From Flavobacterium sp. MK4S-17 (lineage in GTDB: Bacteria; Bacteroidota; Bacteroidia; Flavobacteriales; Flavobacteriaceae), in the NCBI RefSeq assembly GCF_009848495.1, contig NZ_WWEP01000036.1:1-64000 (forward strand): a DNA stretch of 64,000 bases, given 5' to 3'. Positions 44,141 through 54,275 of this stretch are shown here, one piece after another (the first letter of the stretch is position 1; every line of letters starts with the position of its first letter). The translations under genes were made by a program, and so were the position numbers. Below the pieces are notes generated by a model. That model saw only the letters and a program-made list of their open reading frames with translations. It did not search any database and was not told where the DNA came from.

Positions 44141-44713
44141 ATGAAAGTATATACAAAAACAGGGGATAAAGGAACAACCGCACTTTTTGGAGGCACACGC
44201 GTGCCAAAGCACCATATACGCATTGAAAGCTATGGTACAATAGACGAACTGAACAGCCACATAGGGCTGGTAAGGGACCAGGAAATAAACCCGATGTATA
44301 AAAAAGTACTGGAGCGCATACAGGACCGTTTGTTTACAGCAGGTGCCATATTGGCAACAGACCCTGAAAAATCGGTTTTAAAAAATGGGAAAGAACGTTT
44401 AAACATACCTAAAATTTCAGTACAGGATATAGAACTGCTTGAAAATGAAATTGACAGGATGGATGAAGCATTGCCACCCATGACGCATTTTGTGCTACCG
44501 GGAGGCCACACTACCGTGTCATACTGTCATATAACACGTTGCGTTTGCCGCCGCGCAGAGCGTTTAGCTGTGCATTTGCACGAAATTGAACCTACAGATG
44601 AAATGGTTTTAACCTACCTTAACCGCCTTTCTGACTACCTTTTTGTACTGGCACGAAAGTTGTCGCATGACCTGCAGGCCGATGAGGTGAAGTGGATTCC
44701 TGAAAAGTATTAA
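44141..44713 (+). CDS. PduO-type cob(I)alamin adenosyltransferase
   Basis: A 190-residue enzyme attaching the adenosyl group to cobalamin. ATP-binding TKTGDKGTTALFGG starts it and ITRCVCRRAERLAVHLHE gives the conserved RRAER helix. It fits with the B12-binding-type radical SAM protein in the window, though that class uses methylcobalamin. Confidence 0.9.
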   Translation: MKVYTKTGDKGTTALFGGTRVPKHHIRIESYGTIDELNSHIGLVRDQEINPMYKKVLERIQDRLFTAGAILATDPEKSVLKNGKERLNIPKISVQDIELLENEIDRMDEALPPMTHFVLPGGHTTVSYCHITRCVCRRAERLAVHLHEIEPTDEMVLTYLNRLSDYLFVLARKLSHDLQADEVKWIPEKY

Positions 44714-44764
44714 CGTCAGCCTGAAGCGTTCTTTTAAATTTTTATAAAATAAAGAAAGTTTTAC

Positions 44765-44794
44765 TTGACTTTTTCAGTAGAAAATTTATTTTTG
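44765..44794 (+). promoter_or_regulatory. Promoter of the DUF2795 gene
   Basis: TTG (44765-44767), 19 nt, then TATTTTTG (44787-44794), a full consensus match 23 nt before the ATG. Confidence 0.7.
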
Positions 44795-44817
44795 CATAAA
44801 ATTAAATCGTTTAACAG

Positions 44818-45039
44818 ATGTATTGGACATTAGAACTGGCATCCTATTTAAGTGATGCTCCGTGGCCGGCTACTAAAGATGAGTTGATTGACTATGCCAT
44901 CAGGACCGGTGCTCCTCTTGAGGTGGTAGAAAATCTTCAATCCATAGAGGACGAAGGTGAGATTTACGAATCGATGGAAGAAATATGGCCTGATTATCCT
45001 ACAGACGAAGATTACCTTTGGAATGAGGATGAATACTAG
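44818..45039 (+). CDS. DUF2795 small acidic protein
   Basis: A 73-residue acidic protein, MYWTLELASYLSDAPWPATK then YESMEEIWPDYPTDEDYLW. DUF2795 proteins are widespread in Bacteroidota upstream of secA; function unknown. Very acidic C-terminus. Confidence 0.82.
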   Translation: MYWTLELASYLSDAPWPATKDELIDYAIRTGAPLEVVENLQSIEDEGEIYESMEEIWPDYPTDEDYLWNEDEY

Positions 45040-45062
45040 GTAAAAAATAAATAATCAATTGA

Positions 45063-45090
45063 AAAGTCTCTTTCACGAGGCTTTTTTTTT
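45063..45090 (+). terminator. Terminator between the DUF2795 gene and secA
   Basis: AAGTCTC pairs with GAGGCTT (one G-U) around a short loop, followed by a T-run. Confidence 0.6.
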
Positions 45091-45093
45091 GGT

Positions 45094-45101
45094 TAAATTT
45101 G
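45094..45101 (+). promoter_or_regulatory. -7 box (TAAATTTG) of secA
   Basis: An exact TAnnTTTG match 39 nt before the secA ATG and directly after the terminator of the upstream gene. Confidence 0.5.
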
Positions 45102-45140
45102 TAACCTATTTCAAATAAATACAAGTAATTATATATAATA

Positions 45141-48100
45141 ATGAGTTTATTAAACAGTATTTTAAAGGCCTTTGTGGGTGATAAGTCGCAAAAGGATATA
45201 AAGGCCATACAGCCTATAATAAATAAAATCAAAACGTATGAAGATGCGCTTGCATCTTTATCGCATGATGAATTAAGGGCTAAAACAATATACTTCAAGG
45301 ATAAAATCCGTGAAGCAAGGGCAGAAAAGGATGCTAAAATAGCATCATACCTTCAGGAAGTGGAAACCATTCAGGATATTGATGCGCGTGAAGATATTTA
45401 TGCCTCTATAGATGCCCTTGAGAAAGAGGCCTATGAAATTTCTGAAAAAGTATTGATGGATATATTGCCTGAAGCATTTGCTGTGGTTAAGGAAACTGCA
45501 CGCCGCTTTAAGGAAAATACATCTATTGCGGTTACTGCAACCCCTAAGGACAGGGAGTTTTCGGCTACCAAGCCTTATGTAGTGCTGGAAGGCGATAATG
45601 CTGTGTGGGCCAATTCATGGAATGCTGCCGGTAAGGAAATAACCTGGGACATGATACATTATGATGTTCAGTTAATTGGTGGTGTGGTACTACATCAGGG
45701 TAAAATTGCCGAGATGCAGACGGGTGAGGGTAAAACACTTGTGGCCACCCTGCCATTGTATCTTAATGCACTTACAGGAAACGGGGTTCACCTTGTAACG
45801 GTTAACGACTACCTTGCCAGAAGGGACAGCACATGGAAAGCACCTTTATTTGAATTCCATGGGCTAACAGTTGACTGTATAGACAACCACCAGCCAAACT
45901 CTGAAGGCAGGCGAAAAGCTTATGCAGCAGATATTACTTATGGTACCAATAATGAGTTTGGTTTTGATTACCTTAGGGATAACATGGCACACTCCCCTGA
46001 TGATTTGGTACAGCGCAGGCATAATTTTGCCATAGTGGATGAGGTTGACTCAGTACTTATTGATGATGCCCGTACACCACTTATTATTTCAGGCCCCGTG
46101 CCGCAGGGCGACCGCCATGAATTTAACGAGCTTAAACCAAAGGTAGATAACCTTGTAAACCTGCAAAGGACATTGCTTAACGGTGTTTTGGCAGAAGCCA
46201 AAAAACTTATTAAGGAAGGCAATACCAAAGATGGGGGCTTCCTTTTATTAAGGGTGCACCGCGGGTTGCCAAAAAACAAGGCACTTATCAAATTCCTTAG
46301 TGAAGAAGGTGTTAAGCAACTGCTTCAAAAAACCGAAAACCATTACATGCAGGACAACAACCGTGAAATGCATAAGGTTGACGAAGCTTTATATTTTGTG
46401 ATTGAAGAAAAGAACAACCAGGTAGAGCTTACCGATAATGGTATTAAATTCCTTTCAAAAGATACTGATAACGACTTTTTTGTATTACCCGATATAGGTA
46501 CAGAAATTGCAAATATTGAAAGGCAAAACCTGGAAAAAGAAGAAGAAGCTGAACGCAAGGAAGAGCTTTTCAGGGATTTTTCTGTAAAAAGCGAACGCAT
46601 ACATACCCTTACCCAGCTTTTAAAGGCCTATACCCTGTTTGAAAAGGATGTTGAGTATGTTATCATGGATAACAAAATCATGATAGTTGATGAGCAGACA
46701 GGCCGTATTATGGACGGAAGGCGTTATTCTGACGGGCTTCACCAGGCTATTGAGGCTAAGGAAAATGTAAAGATTGAAGCAGCAACACAAACATTTGCCA
46801 CCATTACCCTGCAAAACTATTTCAGGATGTACAGGAAGCTTGCCGGTATGACAGGTACTGCCGTTACCGAAGCAGGCGAGTTTTGGGAAATATACAAACT
46901 TGATGTTGTAGAGATACCTACCAACAAGCCAATTGCCAGAAAGGACAAAGAAGACCTTATATACAGGACAATGCGCGAAAAATTCAATGCAGTTATTGAA
47001 GATGTTTCGCAGCTTTCGGCAGCCGGCAGGCCGGTACTTATCGGTACTACTTCGGTAGAGATATCTGAACTTTTAAGCCGTATGCTTAAAATGAGGAATG
47101 TGCCACATAATGTACTGAATGCAAAACTTCACAAAAAAGAAGCGGAAATTGTAGCCGAGGCGGGAAAACCGGGAGTTGTTACCATAGCAACCAACATGGC
47201 GGGCCGTGGTACCGATATTAAGCTTACTCCGGAAGTTAAAGCCGCCGGCGGACTTGCCATTGTAGGTACAGAACGCCATGACTCAAGGCGTGTTGACCGC
47301 CAGCTTCGTGGCCGTGCAGGGCGCCAGGGAGATCCGGGAAGCTCGCAGTTTTATGTATCACTGGAAGATAACCTTATGAGGCTTTTCGGCTCTGACAGGG
47401 TAGCAAAAATAATGGACCGCATGGGGCTTAAAGAGGGTGAGGTTATCCAGCATTCCATGATGACGAAATCTATAGAGCGTGCCCAGAAAAAAGTTGAGGA
47501 AAATAACTTTGGTGTGCGTAAAAGGCTGCTGGAATATGATGATGTAATGAACTCCCAGCGCGAGGTAGTTTACAAACGCAGGAAGCACGCACTACATGGC
47601 GAACGCCTTAAAGTGGATATTGCCAACATGATGTATGACACATCTGAAGTTATAGTAGAAACAAACAAAGCGGCTAACGATTACAAAAACTTTGAGTTTG
47701 AGCTTATACGTTATTTCTCTATCAGTTCACCGGTAAGCGAAAGTGATTTTAATAAACTTACCGAAAGGGAACTTACAGGTAAAGTATATAAAGCTGTGCT
47801 TGAAGCCTATCAGGCCAAAAATGAGCGTGATGCCAATGAGGCTTTCCCGGTAATTAAAAACGTGTATGAAAACAATAACGGGCAGTATGAACGTATTGTG
47901 GTTCCGTTTACCGATGGGGTTAAATCGCTTAATGTGGTAACTAACCTTGAAAAGGCTTATGAAACACAAGGTAAATCGCTTGTAGCGGATTTTGAGAAAA
48001 ATATCACGCTTGCCATTATTGACGAAACATGGAAAAAACACCTTCGCAAAATGGATGAACTGAAGCAATCTGTACAGCTTGCGGTGCATGAGCAAAAAGA

Positions 48101-48494
48101 CCCGCTTTTAATTTATAAGTTTGAAGCATTTAACCTGTTCAAGAAAACAGTTGACAGCATTAATAAGGAGGTTATCTCCTTCCTGTTTAAAGGCGACCTG
48201 CCATCGCACAATCCTAATAACATACAGGAAGCAAGGCAGCAGCAACAGGAAAGTTATACTGAGAGCAAGGAAGAAGTTTTAAATACTGATGAAATGGCAG
48301 CAAAAGCCAGGGAGGTATCACAAAACCAAAGCCGCCCGCAGGTTACGGAAACTATTGTAAGGGAAACGCCAAAAATCAACCGTAATGATACGGTTACCAT
48401 TAAACACGTTATGAGCGGCAAAACCGAAACAATGAAATTTAAAAAAGCAGAAAGCCTTTTAGCCACGGGAGAATGGATTATCTCTAACGACTAA
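45141..48494 (+). CDS. secA: Protein translocase ATPase SecA
   Basis: A 1117-residue SecA that drives unfolded proteins through SecYEG. Walker A MQTGEGKT is near residue 191 and VDEVDSVLIDDAR near 300; GRGTDIKL and RQLRGRAGRQGDPG mark NBD2. An insertion of about 130 residues (roughly 335-465) in the preprotein-binding region makes it longer than E. coli SecA (901 aa), as in other Bacteroidota. The usual C-terminal zinc-binding Cys motif is absent; the tail is MSGKTETMKFKKAESLL. Confidence 0.96.
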   Translation: MSLLNSILKAFVGDKSQKDIKAIQPIINKIKTYEDALASLSHDELRAKTIYFKDKIREARAEKDAKIASYLQEVETIQDIDAREDIYASIDALEKEAYEISEKVLMDILPEAFAVVKETARRFKENTSIAVTATPKDREFSATKPYVVLEGDNAVWANSWNAAGKEITWDMIHYDVQLIGGVVLHQGKIAEMQTGEGKTLVATLPLYLNALTGNGVHLVTVNDYLARRDSTWKAPLFEFHGLTVDCIDNHQPNSEGRRKAYAADITYGTNNEFGFDYLRDNMAHSPDDLVQRRHNFAIVDEVDSVLIDDARTPLIISGPVPQGDRHEFNELKPKVDNLVNLQRTLLNGVLAEAKKLIKEGNTKDGGFLLLRVHRGLPKNKALIKFLSEEGVKQLLQKTENHYMQDNNREMHKVDEALYFVIEEKNNQVELTDNGIKFLSKDTDNDFFVLPDIGTEIANIERQNLEKEEEAERKEELFRDFSVKSERIHTLTQLLKAYTLFEKDVEYVIMDNKIMIVDEQTGRIMDGRRYSDGLHQAIEAKENVKIEAATQTFATITLQNYFRMYRKLAGMTGTAVTEAGEFWEIYKLDVVEIPTNKPIARKDKEDLIYRTMREKFNAVIEDVSQLSAAGRPVLIGTTSVEISELLSRMLKMRNVPHNVLNAKLHKKEAEIVAEAGKPGVVTIATNMAGRGTDIKLTPEVKAAGGLAIVGTERHDSRRVDRQLRGRAGRQGDPGSSQFYVSLEDNLMRLFGSDRVAKIMDRMGLKEGEVIQHSMMTKSIERAQKKVEENNFGVRKRLLEYDDVMNSQREVVYKRRKHALHGERLKVDIANMMYDTSEVIVETNKAANDYKNFEFELIRYFSISSPVSESDFNKLTERELTGKVYKAVLEAYQAKNERDANEAFPVIKNVYENNNGQYERIVVPFTDGVKSLNVVTNLEKAYETQGKSLVADFEKNITLAIIDETWKKHLRKMDELKQSVQLAVHEQKDPLLIYKFEAFNLFKKTVDSINKEVISFLFKGDLPSHNPNNIQEARQQQQESYTESKEEVLNTDEMAAKAREVSQNQSRPQVTETIVRETPKINRNDTVTIKHVMSGKTETMKFKKAESLLATGEWIISND

Positions 48495-48508
48495 ATGCTT
48501 TAACAATA

Positions 48509-48533
48509 TGCCCCGGAAACCCGGGGCTTTTTT
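48509..48533 (+). terminator. Terminator after secA
   Basis: GCCCCGG pairs with CCGGGGC around AAAC... with a T6 tail; GC-rich for this genome. Confidence 0.85.
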
Positions 48534-48589
48534 ATAATTGATAACTCACAAATAACACAGGCCCGCATCTTCAATAAAGTATAGTTTAG

Positions 48590-48597
48590 TAACTTTG
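48590..48597 (+). promoter_or_regulatory. -7 box (TAACTTTG) of the alkaline phosphatase gene
   Basis: An exact TAnnTTTG match 23 nt before the ATG. Confidence 0.5.
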
Positions 48598-48620
48598 ACG
48601 CAACCGCTATTTTTCTTATT

Positions 48621-50039
48621 ATGGACAGGAGAAAATTTTTCAGGAACGGCTCCCTATTTACATTAGGGGCTACTGTACTAAATCCTTTTAAAACTACAGC
48701 AGGGGTAATTGAGGTTAATGACTCCCTTAAAAATAAAAAAGCAAAAAACATCATATTCCTTGTAAGCGACGGTATGAGTTCAGGCACATTAAATATGACC
48801 GACCTTTACCTTAACCGTAAAACAGGGAAAGGCTCCAACTGGCTGCAACTTTACCAGGATCAGCGCATAAGCCGTGCTTTGATGGATACCGCTTCGGCAA
48901 GCTCTATAGTTACCGACTCTTCTGCAGCAAGTTCTTCATGGGGCGGCGGGGTACGTGTAAAAAACGGTGTTTTAAACATTGGGCCAAATGGTGAGAAACA
49001 CTTGCCAATATGGCAAAAATTTAAGCGTGCAGGCAAAATGGCCGGCTGCGTTACTACTGTACCCATAACCCATGCCACTCCTGCCGGTTTTTGTGTAAAT
49101 AACGACAGCCGCAATGCCATGGCTGAAATTGCAGAAGATTACTTAAAACTTGGTTTTGATATTATGATGGGCGGTGGTAATAATTATTTTGCTGCCGATA
49201 AACGCAAAGACAAAAAAGATATATATGCCGCATATAAAGCCAAAGGCTGGGAAGTGGTAAGGAACCGTAAGGAAATGCTTTCAGCAGGAGCTGATAAAAA
49301 AGTGCTTGGTGTTTTTGCAGACGAAGGCATGCCTTACAGTATTGACAGAAAAAGCAGTAAAGAGTTGACAGATAATACCCCTACCCTTGCAGAAATGGCA
49401 CAAAAAGCCATTAACCACATGAAAGACAGCAAAAATGGTTTTGTATTGCAGGTGGAAGCAGGAAAAGTGGACTGGGGCGCACATGCCAATGATATAGCTG
49501 CCCTGTTATATGACCAGATTGCATTTGACGAGGCTGTGAAAGTTGCCATTGATTTTGCCGAAAAAGATGGTGAGACCCTAGTTATTATTACAACCGACCA
49601 TGGTAATGCAAATCCCGGAGTAATATACGGCAAGCGTGCCAACGAAAACTTTGACAGCATACAGAATTATACCCAAACAAATGAGTGGATACTGAATGAA
49701 ATAAAACCAAGCTCAACCGTTGGGCAGGTGCGCGATATAATAAATTATGCCAATGCGCGTACTATATCAGATGATGAGGCTAAACACCTACTTACCTATT
49801 ACACCGGAGATATGGAGAAAGAAGGCGGGTTATATAATTATAAAAAGCTGCCCTTTAAAGCTTTTGCCGAAATGCAGCAAAAATATAATTCCGTTGGCTG
49901 GATTAGTATGGACCACTCTGCCGATTACGTTGAACTGGCAATGTTTGGCCCTGGCAGCACACTGTTAAAGCCTTTTGTAAAAAACACCGACCTGCATTAT
50001 TTAATGCTTCAGGCGGCAGAGGTTGAGAATAAATTTTAA
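48621..50039 (+). CDS. Alkaline phosphatase (PhoA-like)
   Basis: A 472-residue metal phosphatase. Nucleophile Ser100 in VTDSSAASSSWGG, metal ligands in FLVSDGMSSGT and TTDHGNANPG, plus DHSADYVELAMFGPG near the end. The N-terminus MDRRKFFRNGSLFTLGATV has a Tat-like RRKFF motif, so export folded via Tat is likely. It releases phosphate from organic esters outside the cytoplasm. Confidence 0.9.
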   Translation: MDRRKFFRNGSLFTLGATVLNPFKTTAGVIEVNDSLKNKKAKNIIFLVSDGMSSGTLNMTDLYLNRKTGKGSNWLQLYQDQRISRALMDTASASSIVTDSSAASSSWGGGVRVKNGVLNIGPNGEKHLPIWQKFKRAGKMAGCVTTVPITHATPAGFCVNNDSRNAMAEIAEDYLKLGFDIMMGGGNNYFAADKRKDKKDIYAAYKAKGWEVVRNRKEMLSAGADKKVLGVFADEGMPYSIDRKSSKELTDNTPTLAEMAQKAINHMKDSKNGFVLQVEAGKVDWGAHANDIAALLYDQIAFDEAVKVAIDFAEKDGETLVIITTDHGNANPGVIYGKRANENFDSIQNYTQTNEWILNEIKPSSTVGQVRDIINYANARTISDDEAKHLLTYYTGDMEKEGGLYNYKKLPFKAFAEMQQKYNSVGWISMDHSADYVELAMFGPGSTLLKPFVKNTDLHYLMLQAAEVENKF

Positions 50040-50062
50040 ATATTTTAATATGTTTAAAGCAA

Positions 50063-50090
50063 GAGCCTGAATATGTTTCAGGCTTTTTTT
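50063..50090 (+). terminator. Terminator after the phosphatase gene
   Basis: GCCTGAA pairs with TTCAGGC around a 5-6 nt loop, followed by T7. Confidence 0.8.
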
Positions 50091-50113
50091 ATATTGTAGC
50101 AAATTTATTACAA

Positions 50114-51118
50114 ATGAGAAAAGTAGTACTAATACTTGTTTTACTGCTTGTAGTTTCCTGCAACAAAAAAAGCAAAGAAACAAAGGCTTTAAGTTTCGAA
50201 GAACAACTGGAGCAATTGCCTGATAGTATAAAGGTGGAGAATATTATTGTATATAATTCCTTTAAATACCAGATACTTGCCCACAAAAACGGGAAGTATG
50301 ACAGTACCGCGATTATAAATAAAGTATATAAACCACACCGGGAACTTTGGGATAACTGTTATGCCATGATATTTGGCGAAGAAAATGCCTCAAAATTTAA
50401 TACCGGTGTAGGTATGGCCGACTGGAATAAAACACTTTATCCCGAACAAAAACAGGAATTTGAGAAAAGGGCAAAAGTAATGCTGTCTTTAAATTTGGAT
50501 TCACTTTTTATAGTAAACCTGAAACGCTTCAACCAAATGGTTCCCCATAATCCATCTGCAAAAATCAGTATAGCTTTTGTGCCTTTTTATGGAATTGGTT
50601 TTGGAGGCTGTTCTGCGAATGAGTTTGTGTATGAGCTTAACAACCCTGAATTTGATATTAAATATACGATAGAAAAAGGTATTCCGCACGAACTGAACCA
50701 CCTTGCCTATGAACCCTATCGCGAAGCTGACCCGGCTGCGGGGACCTCATTAGCACAGGTAATTGATGAGGGGTTTGCCTGCTATTTTACTTATATTTTC
50801 TTTAAGGGCCAAATTACAAAATGGGAAGCGGTGGAAAACATGACCAAGGCGGACTGGAACTGGTACCTGCAGCATGAAAAAGAAATTTTTAATAAAGTTA
50901 AAGGATATTTTACTGAAAGCGGAATGAACCCGCTTACTTCCTATAAACAGGATTTATTCCCCGATGCACCCCGTTCCTTAAATTACTGGCTGGGCTACAG
51001 GATTATTGAAAGATACGTGCAAAAACACGGCAAAGATTCCTGGAAAGATATTTATACTACTCCTATTAAACAAGTTTATCAAAAAAGCGGTTATGAAGAA
51101 TATATTAATAGCATTTAG
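50114..51118 (+). CDS. Zinc metallopeptidase-like lipoprotein (DUF2268-like)
   Basis: A 334-residue protein with signal VLILVLLLVVSC (lipobox) and the zincin motif HELNH at 192-196; the downstream VIDEGFACYFTY can supply the third ligand Glu. It resembles predicted Zn-dependent proteases of the DUF2268 group. Its 3' end overlaps the YiiX-like gene by 26 nt. Confidence 0.72.
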   Translation: MRKVVLILVLLLVVSCNKKSKETKALSFEEQLEQLPDSIKVENIIVYNSFKYQILAHKNGKYDSTAIINKVYKPHRELWDNCYAMIFGEENASKFNTGVGMADWNKTLYPEQKQEFEKRAKVMLSLNLDSLFIVNLKRFNQMVPHNPSAKISIAFVPFYGIGFGGCSANEFVYELNNPEFDIKYTIEKGIPHELNHLAYEPYREADPAAGTSLAQVIDEGFACYFTYIFFKGQITKWEAVENMTKADWNWYLQHEKEIFNKVKGYFTESGMNPLTSYKQDLFPDAPRSLNYWLGYRIIERYVQKHGKDSWKDIYTTPIKQVYQKSGYEEYINSI

Positions 51119-51707
51119 TATTTTTTGCTTAATTGGCTGTAAAAAAGATATACCCATTGAAGGCGATTTAATTCATAACGGCGATATTATCTTTCAAACT
51201 TCTATTTCATCGCAAAGCAAAGCAATACAATTAGCAACCCATTCTAAATATTCACACTGTGGTATCATTTATAAGATAAATGGGAGTTGGTTTGTATATG
51301 AAGCAATACAGCCGGTACAAACAACACCTTTAAAAGAATGGATAGCCAGGGGTAAAAATAATGAGTATGTAATTAAGCGATTAAAAAATACAAGCTTACT
51401 AACTCCTGATGTTTTAAACAAAATGAAAAAATCAGGAGAAGAGTTTAACAGAAAAGATTACGACATTTATTTTGAATGGAATAATGACCGCATATACTGT
51501 TCAGAACTTGTATGGAAAATTTATAAAGAAGGTGCTAATATAGAAATTGGCAAATTACAGCATTTAAAAGATTTTGATTTATCTCACCCAGTAGTTAAAC
51601 AAAAAATGACTGAACGCTACGGCAATAAGCTCCCACTAAACGAAAAAGTAATTTCACCTTCCTCTATTTATGATAGTGATTTATTATATACTGTATTAAA
51701 AAATTAA
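51093..51707 (+). CDS. YiiX-like permuted papain-fold amidase
   Basis: A 204-residue lipoprotein from ATG 51093 (MKNILIAFSIFCLIGC, lipobox). LIHNGDIIFQTS, THSKYSHCGIIYKING (catalytic His) and RIYCSELVWKIYKEG (catalytic Cys) match the YiiX/NlpC-P60-like group, which hydrolyses amide or peptidoglycan bonds. A longer frame from 51006 lies inside the upstream gene and lacks the signal peptide. Confidence 0.8.
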   Translation: MKNILIAFSIFCLIGCKKDIPIEGDLIHNGDIIFQTSISSQSKAIQLATHSKYSHCGIIYKINGSWFVYEAIQPVQTTPLKEWIARGKNNEYVIKRLKNTSLLTPDVLNKMKKSGEEFNRKDYDIYFEWNNDRIYCSELVWKIYKEGANIEIGKLQHLKDFDLSHPVVKQKMTERYGNKLPLNEKVISPSSIYDSDLLYTVLKN

Positions 51708-52654
51708 AAGCAAAAATTATTAGTCATAACCTCCTTCTTTGCTAGTTCAAAATCGTTTACTATTTCATGGAGTATTTCTGCTGCTGGCTTAATGCTGTGT
51801 ATCAGCCCTGCTATTTGGCCTATTTCCAGTTCCCCTTCCTCAAGGTCGCCTTCAAACATCCCTTTTTTAGCCCGGGCACGGCCTAACAGGGATTTTAAAT
51901 CTTCAACTGTTGGGCTTTTCGCATAAAGCGCAGTTACATCCTGAAAAAATTTATTTTTAATAAGCCTTACAGGCGCAAGCTCCTTTAAGGTAACATAGGT
52001 ATCACCATCCTGTGCAGCCACAATAGCCTGCTTAAATTTGTCATGTGAGGATGACTCAAAAGAAGCTGCAAAACGGCTGCCTACCTGTACACCGTCTGCA
52101 CCCAGCACCATTGCTGCCAGCATACCCCTGCCTGTGGCAATGCCCCCTGCAGCTATCAGCGGAACCGACAGCTTTTCCCTCACCATGGGTATCAGTGTAA
52201 ATGTAGTGGTTTCCTCCCTGCCATTATGCCCTCCGGCCTCAAAACCCTCGGCTACTACAGCATCTACTCCAGCCTCCTGGGCCTTAAGCGCAAACTTTAC
52301 ACTGCTTACTACATGCACTACGGTAATACCTCTTTCCTTAAGCCATGATGTCCATGTTTTGGGGTTTCCGGCAGAGGTAAAAACAATTTTCACGCCCTCC
52401 TCCGCTATTATATTCATTATCTCCTCAATATTAGGGTAAAGCATCGGCACGTTAACACCAAAAGGCTTATCGGTAGCTTTCTTGCATTTTTGTATATGTT
52501 CCCGCAGTACTTCAGGATACATAGAACCCGCACCCAAAAGCCCAAGCCCGCCGGCATTGCTTACTGCACTTGCCAGTTTATAGCCACTTGCCCAAATCAT
52601 TCCCGCCTGTATTACAGGATATTTTATATTGAAGAGTTGTGTAATTTTGTTCAT
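51704..52654 (-). CDS. Nitronate monooxygenase / NAD(P)H-flavin oxidoreductase
   Basis: A 316-residue TIM-barrel FMN enzyme with VIQAGMIWASGYKLASAVS, DAVVAEGFEAGGHNG and LIAAGGIATGRGMLAAMVLG (phosphate-binding glycines). It is close to nitronate monooxygenase and to FabK enoyl-ACP reductase; the sequence cannot fully separate them. Stop codons overlap the convergent YiiX-like gene by 4 nt. Confidence 0.82.
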   Translation of the reverse strand: MNKITQLFNIKYPVIQAGMIWASGYKLASAVSNAGGLGLLGAGSMYPEVLREHIQKCKKATDKPFGVNVPMLYPNIEEIMNIIAEEGVKIVFTSAGNPKTWTSWLKERGITVVHVVSSVKFALKAQEAGVDAVVAEGFEAGGHNGREETTTFTLIPMVREKLSVPLIAAGGIATGRGMLAAMVLGADGVQVGSRFAASFESSSHDKFKQAIVAAQDGDTYVTLKELAPVRLIKNKFFQDVTALYAKSPTVEDLKSLLGRARAKKGMFEGDLEEGELEIGQIAGLIHSIKPAAEILHEIVNDFELAKKEVMTNNFCF

Positions 52655-52664
52655 TCTGTTAAAT

Positions 52665-54275
52665 CTATTTTTTTATTAACCTCCCTGCCCTGCTAACAGA
52701 GCCTGAATTTATTTTATAAAAATATGCCCCGGCAGGTAATCCTTCAATCGAAAAACTATTCTTTTCTTTATAAACTACCTGTTGTATTACCAACTGGCCT
52801 ATATTATTAAAAATAGATACAGTTGCTTTTTCAGTAGCGGGTAAAAATATATTTATCTCACTGTAGGCAGGGTTGGGATAAAGCGCAAATTCTGTTTTAG
52901 ATTGTTTTTCTATACCCAGGGCATTTTGTAAAGCCAATGAAAAATCGGGGATACCATAGCCGTACTGTATGTTAGGACTGGAGTACCTGTCCGCAGATTC
53001 TTTTATAATCTGTAGTATTTCAGCATTGGTTTTACCGGGAAGTGCCTGCCAAAGGCACGCCACAAGGCCTGCTGTTATGGGGCTTGAAAATGATGTACCG
53101 TTTGATGTGCTTATATTACCGGTTGTGCCAGATATTATTGCTGAAACTCCCTGCGCCATTACATCGGGCTTTACACGCCCGTCAAAAGAAGGGCCTATAG
53201 AACTGAAAGCGGCATAAGTTTCTGAACTGTTTACTGCCCCAACGGTAAGTGTATTAAAAGCATCGGCAGGCACACCAATGTGCGGGTTGGCAGAAGTTGC
53301 CGTATTACCTGCAGAAGTCACACAAATCATACCCCTTGTAAAAGCAATATTGGCGCCACGTGTTATAAAAGCAGTTAGCCCGTCAATATCATTATAGGTA
53401 TAGCTGTAAGAAGGATTGTCATACGTAAAATATCCTAATGAGGTATTAATGACATCCACACCAAGGCTGTCCGCCATTTCAGCGGCTTCTACCCAATAGG
53501 ATTCTTCCACCGGGTTTTCGCTACCGGCATCTTCGGTACGGAAAAGGTAGTAAAAAGCATCGGGGGCTGTGCCTGTCAGCTCGCCCTCCACATAGCCCGC
53601 CATAGTAGAAAGTACCATTGTGCCATGGCTATGGTCATCATAAACATTAAATGACACGTCCACAAAATCATAGGTGCCCAGTATAAGATTATTTTGTACA
53701 AGCCTTTGAAATGGCAGTGCAGTGTTTACACCCGGAAAGCCAGAATCTAATATGGCAATTGTAATACCTGTACCTGTATAATCCTGCTGGTGCAGTAAAT
53801 GCCCGTTGAGCATTTGTATTTGTGAAGCTGAGTTGCCATAACTGAATTCAGCCATAGTTTCAAACTTACTCACTGTACTTTTACTGCTTTCTGCTTTCGC
53901 AGCCCTTCCCTGCATGTTAAGCGATTTATCTGCAAACTCTACCGACTGCACGAAAGATAATGACAGCAATGCATTTATATCGTTACTGTTTCCTCTTATA
54001 TGCAGGCTGTTTAACCATTTTGATTTAGCCATTACTGTTATTCCTGTTACCGAAGCGACAATATTTATATAATCTTCATGAACAGGAACATCCTTTTCAT
54101 CCAGGCTTATACCCTGGGCTGCCCTCCTGTCCAAAGATTTTTGGGAAAGCATTTGCAGCGGGTTGGCCAAATAATAAGCTGCATCAGGCTTATCAGTAAA
54201 ATATACCCATGCATCTTCCTGCGCGCAAACGGGAAAGGCTATAAAAAATACCAGTAGGACTATCAGCTTTTTCAT
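52665..54275 (-). CDS. Subtilisin-family serine protease with T9SS sorting domain
   Basis: A 536-residue secreted protease. Signal peptide to about A18, prodomain, then the S8 triad D177 (AILDSGFPG), H217 (DHSHGTMV) and S395 (NGTSFSSP). The last 80 residues (FALYPNPAYSEINIFLP, then GLPAGAYFYKINSG) are a type A Por-secretion domain that sends it through the type IX system to the surface. It is the second gene on this strand after a VOC-fold gene. Confidence 0.92.
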   Translation of the reverse strand: MKKLIVLLVFFIAFPVCAQEDAWVYFTDKPDAAYYLANPLQMLSQKSLDRRAAQGISLDEKDVPVHEDYINIVASVTGITVMAKSKWLNSLHIRGNSNDINALLSLSFVQSVEFADKSLNMQGRAAKAESSKSTVSKFETMAEFSYGNSASQIQMLNGHLLHQQDYTGTGITIAILDSGFPGVNTALPFQRLVQNNLILGTYDFVDVSFNVYDDHSHGTMVLSTMAGYVEGELTGTAPDAFYYLFRTEDAGSENPVEESYWVEAAEMADSLGVDVINTSLGYFTYDNPSYSYTYNDIDGLTAFITRGANIAFTRGMICVTSAGNTATSANPHIGVPADAFNTLTVGAVNSSETYAAFSSIGPSFDGRVKPDVMAQGVSAIISGTTGNISTSNGTSFSSPITAGLVACLWQALPGKTNAEILQIIKESADRYSSPNIQYGYGIPDFSLALQNALGIEKQSKTEFALYPNPAYSEINIFLPATEKATVSIFNNIGQLVIQQVVYKEKNSFSIEGLPAGAYFYKINSGSVSRAGRLIKK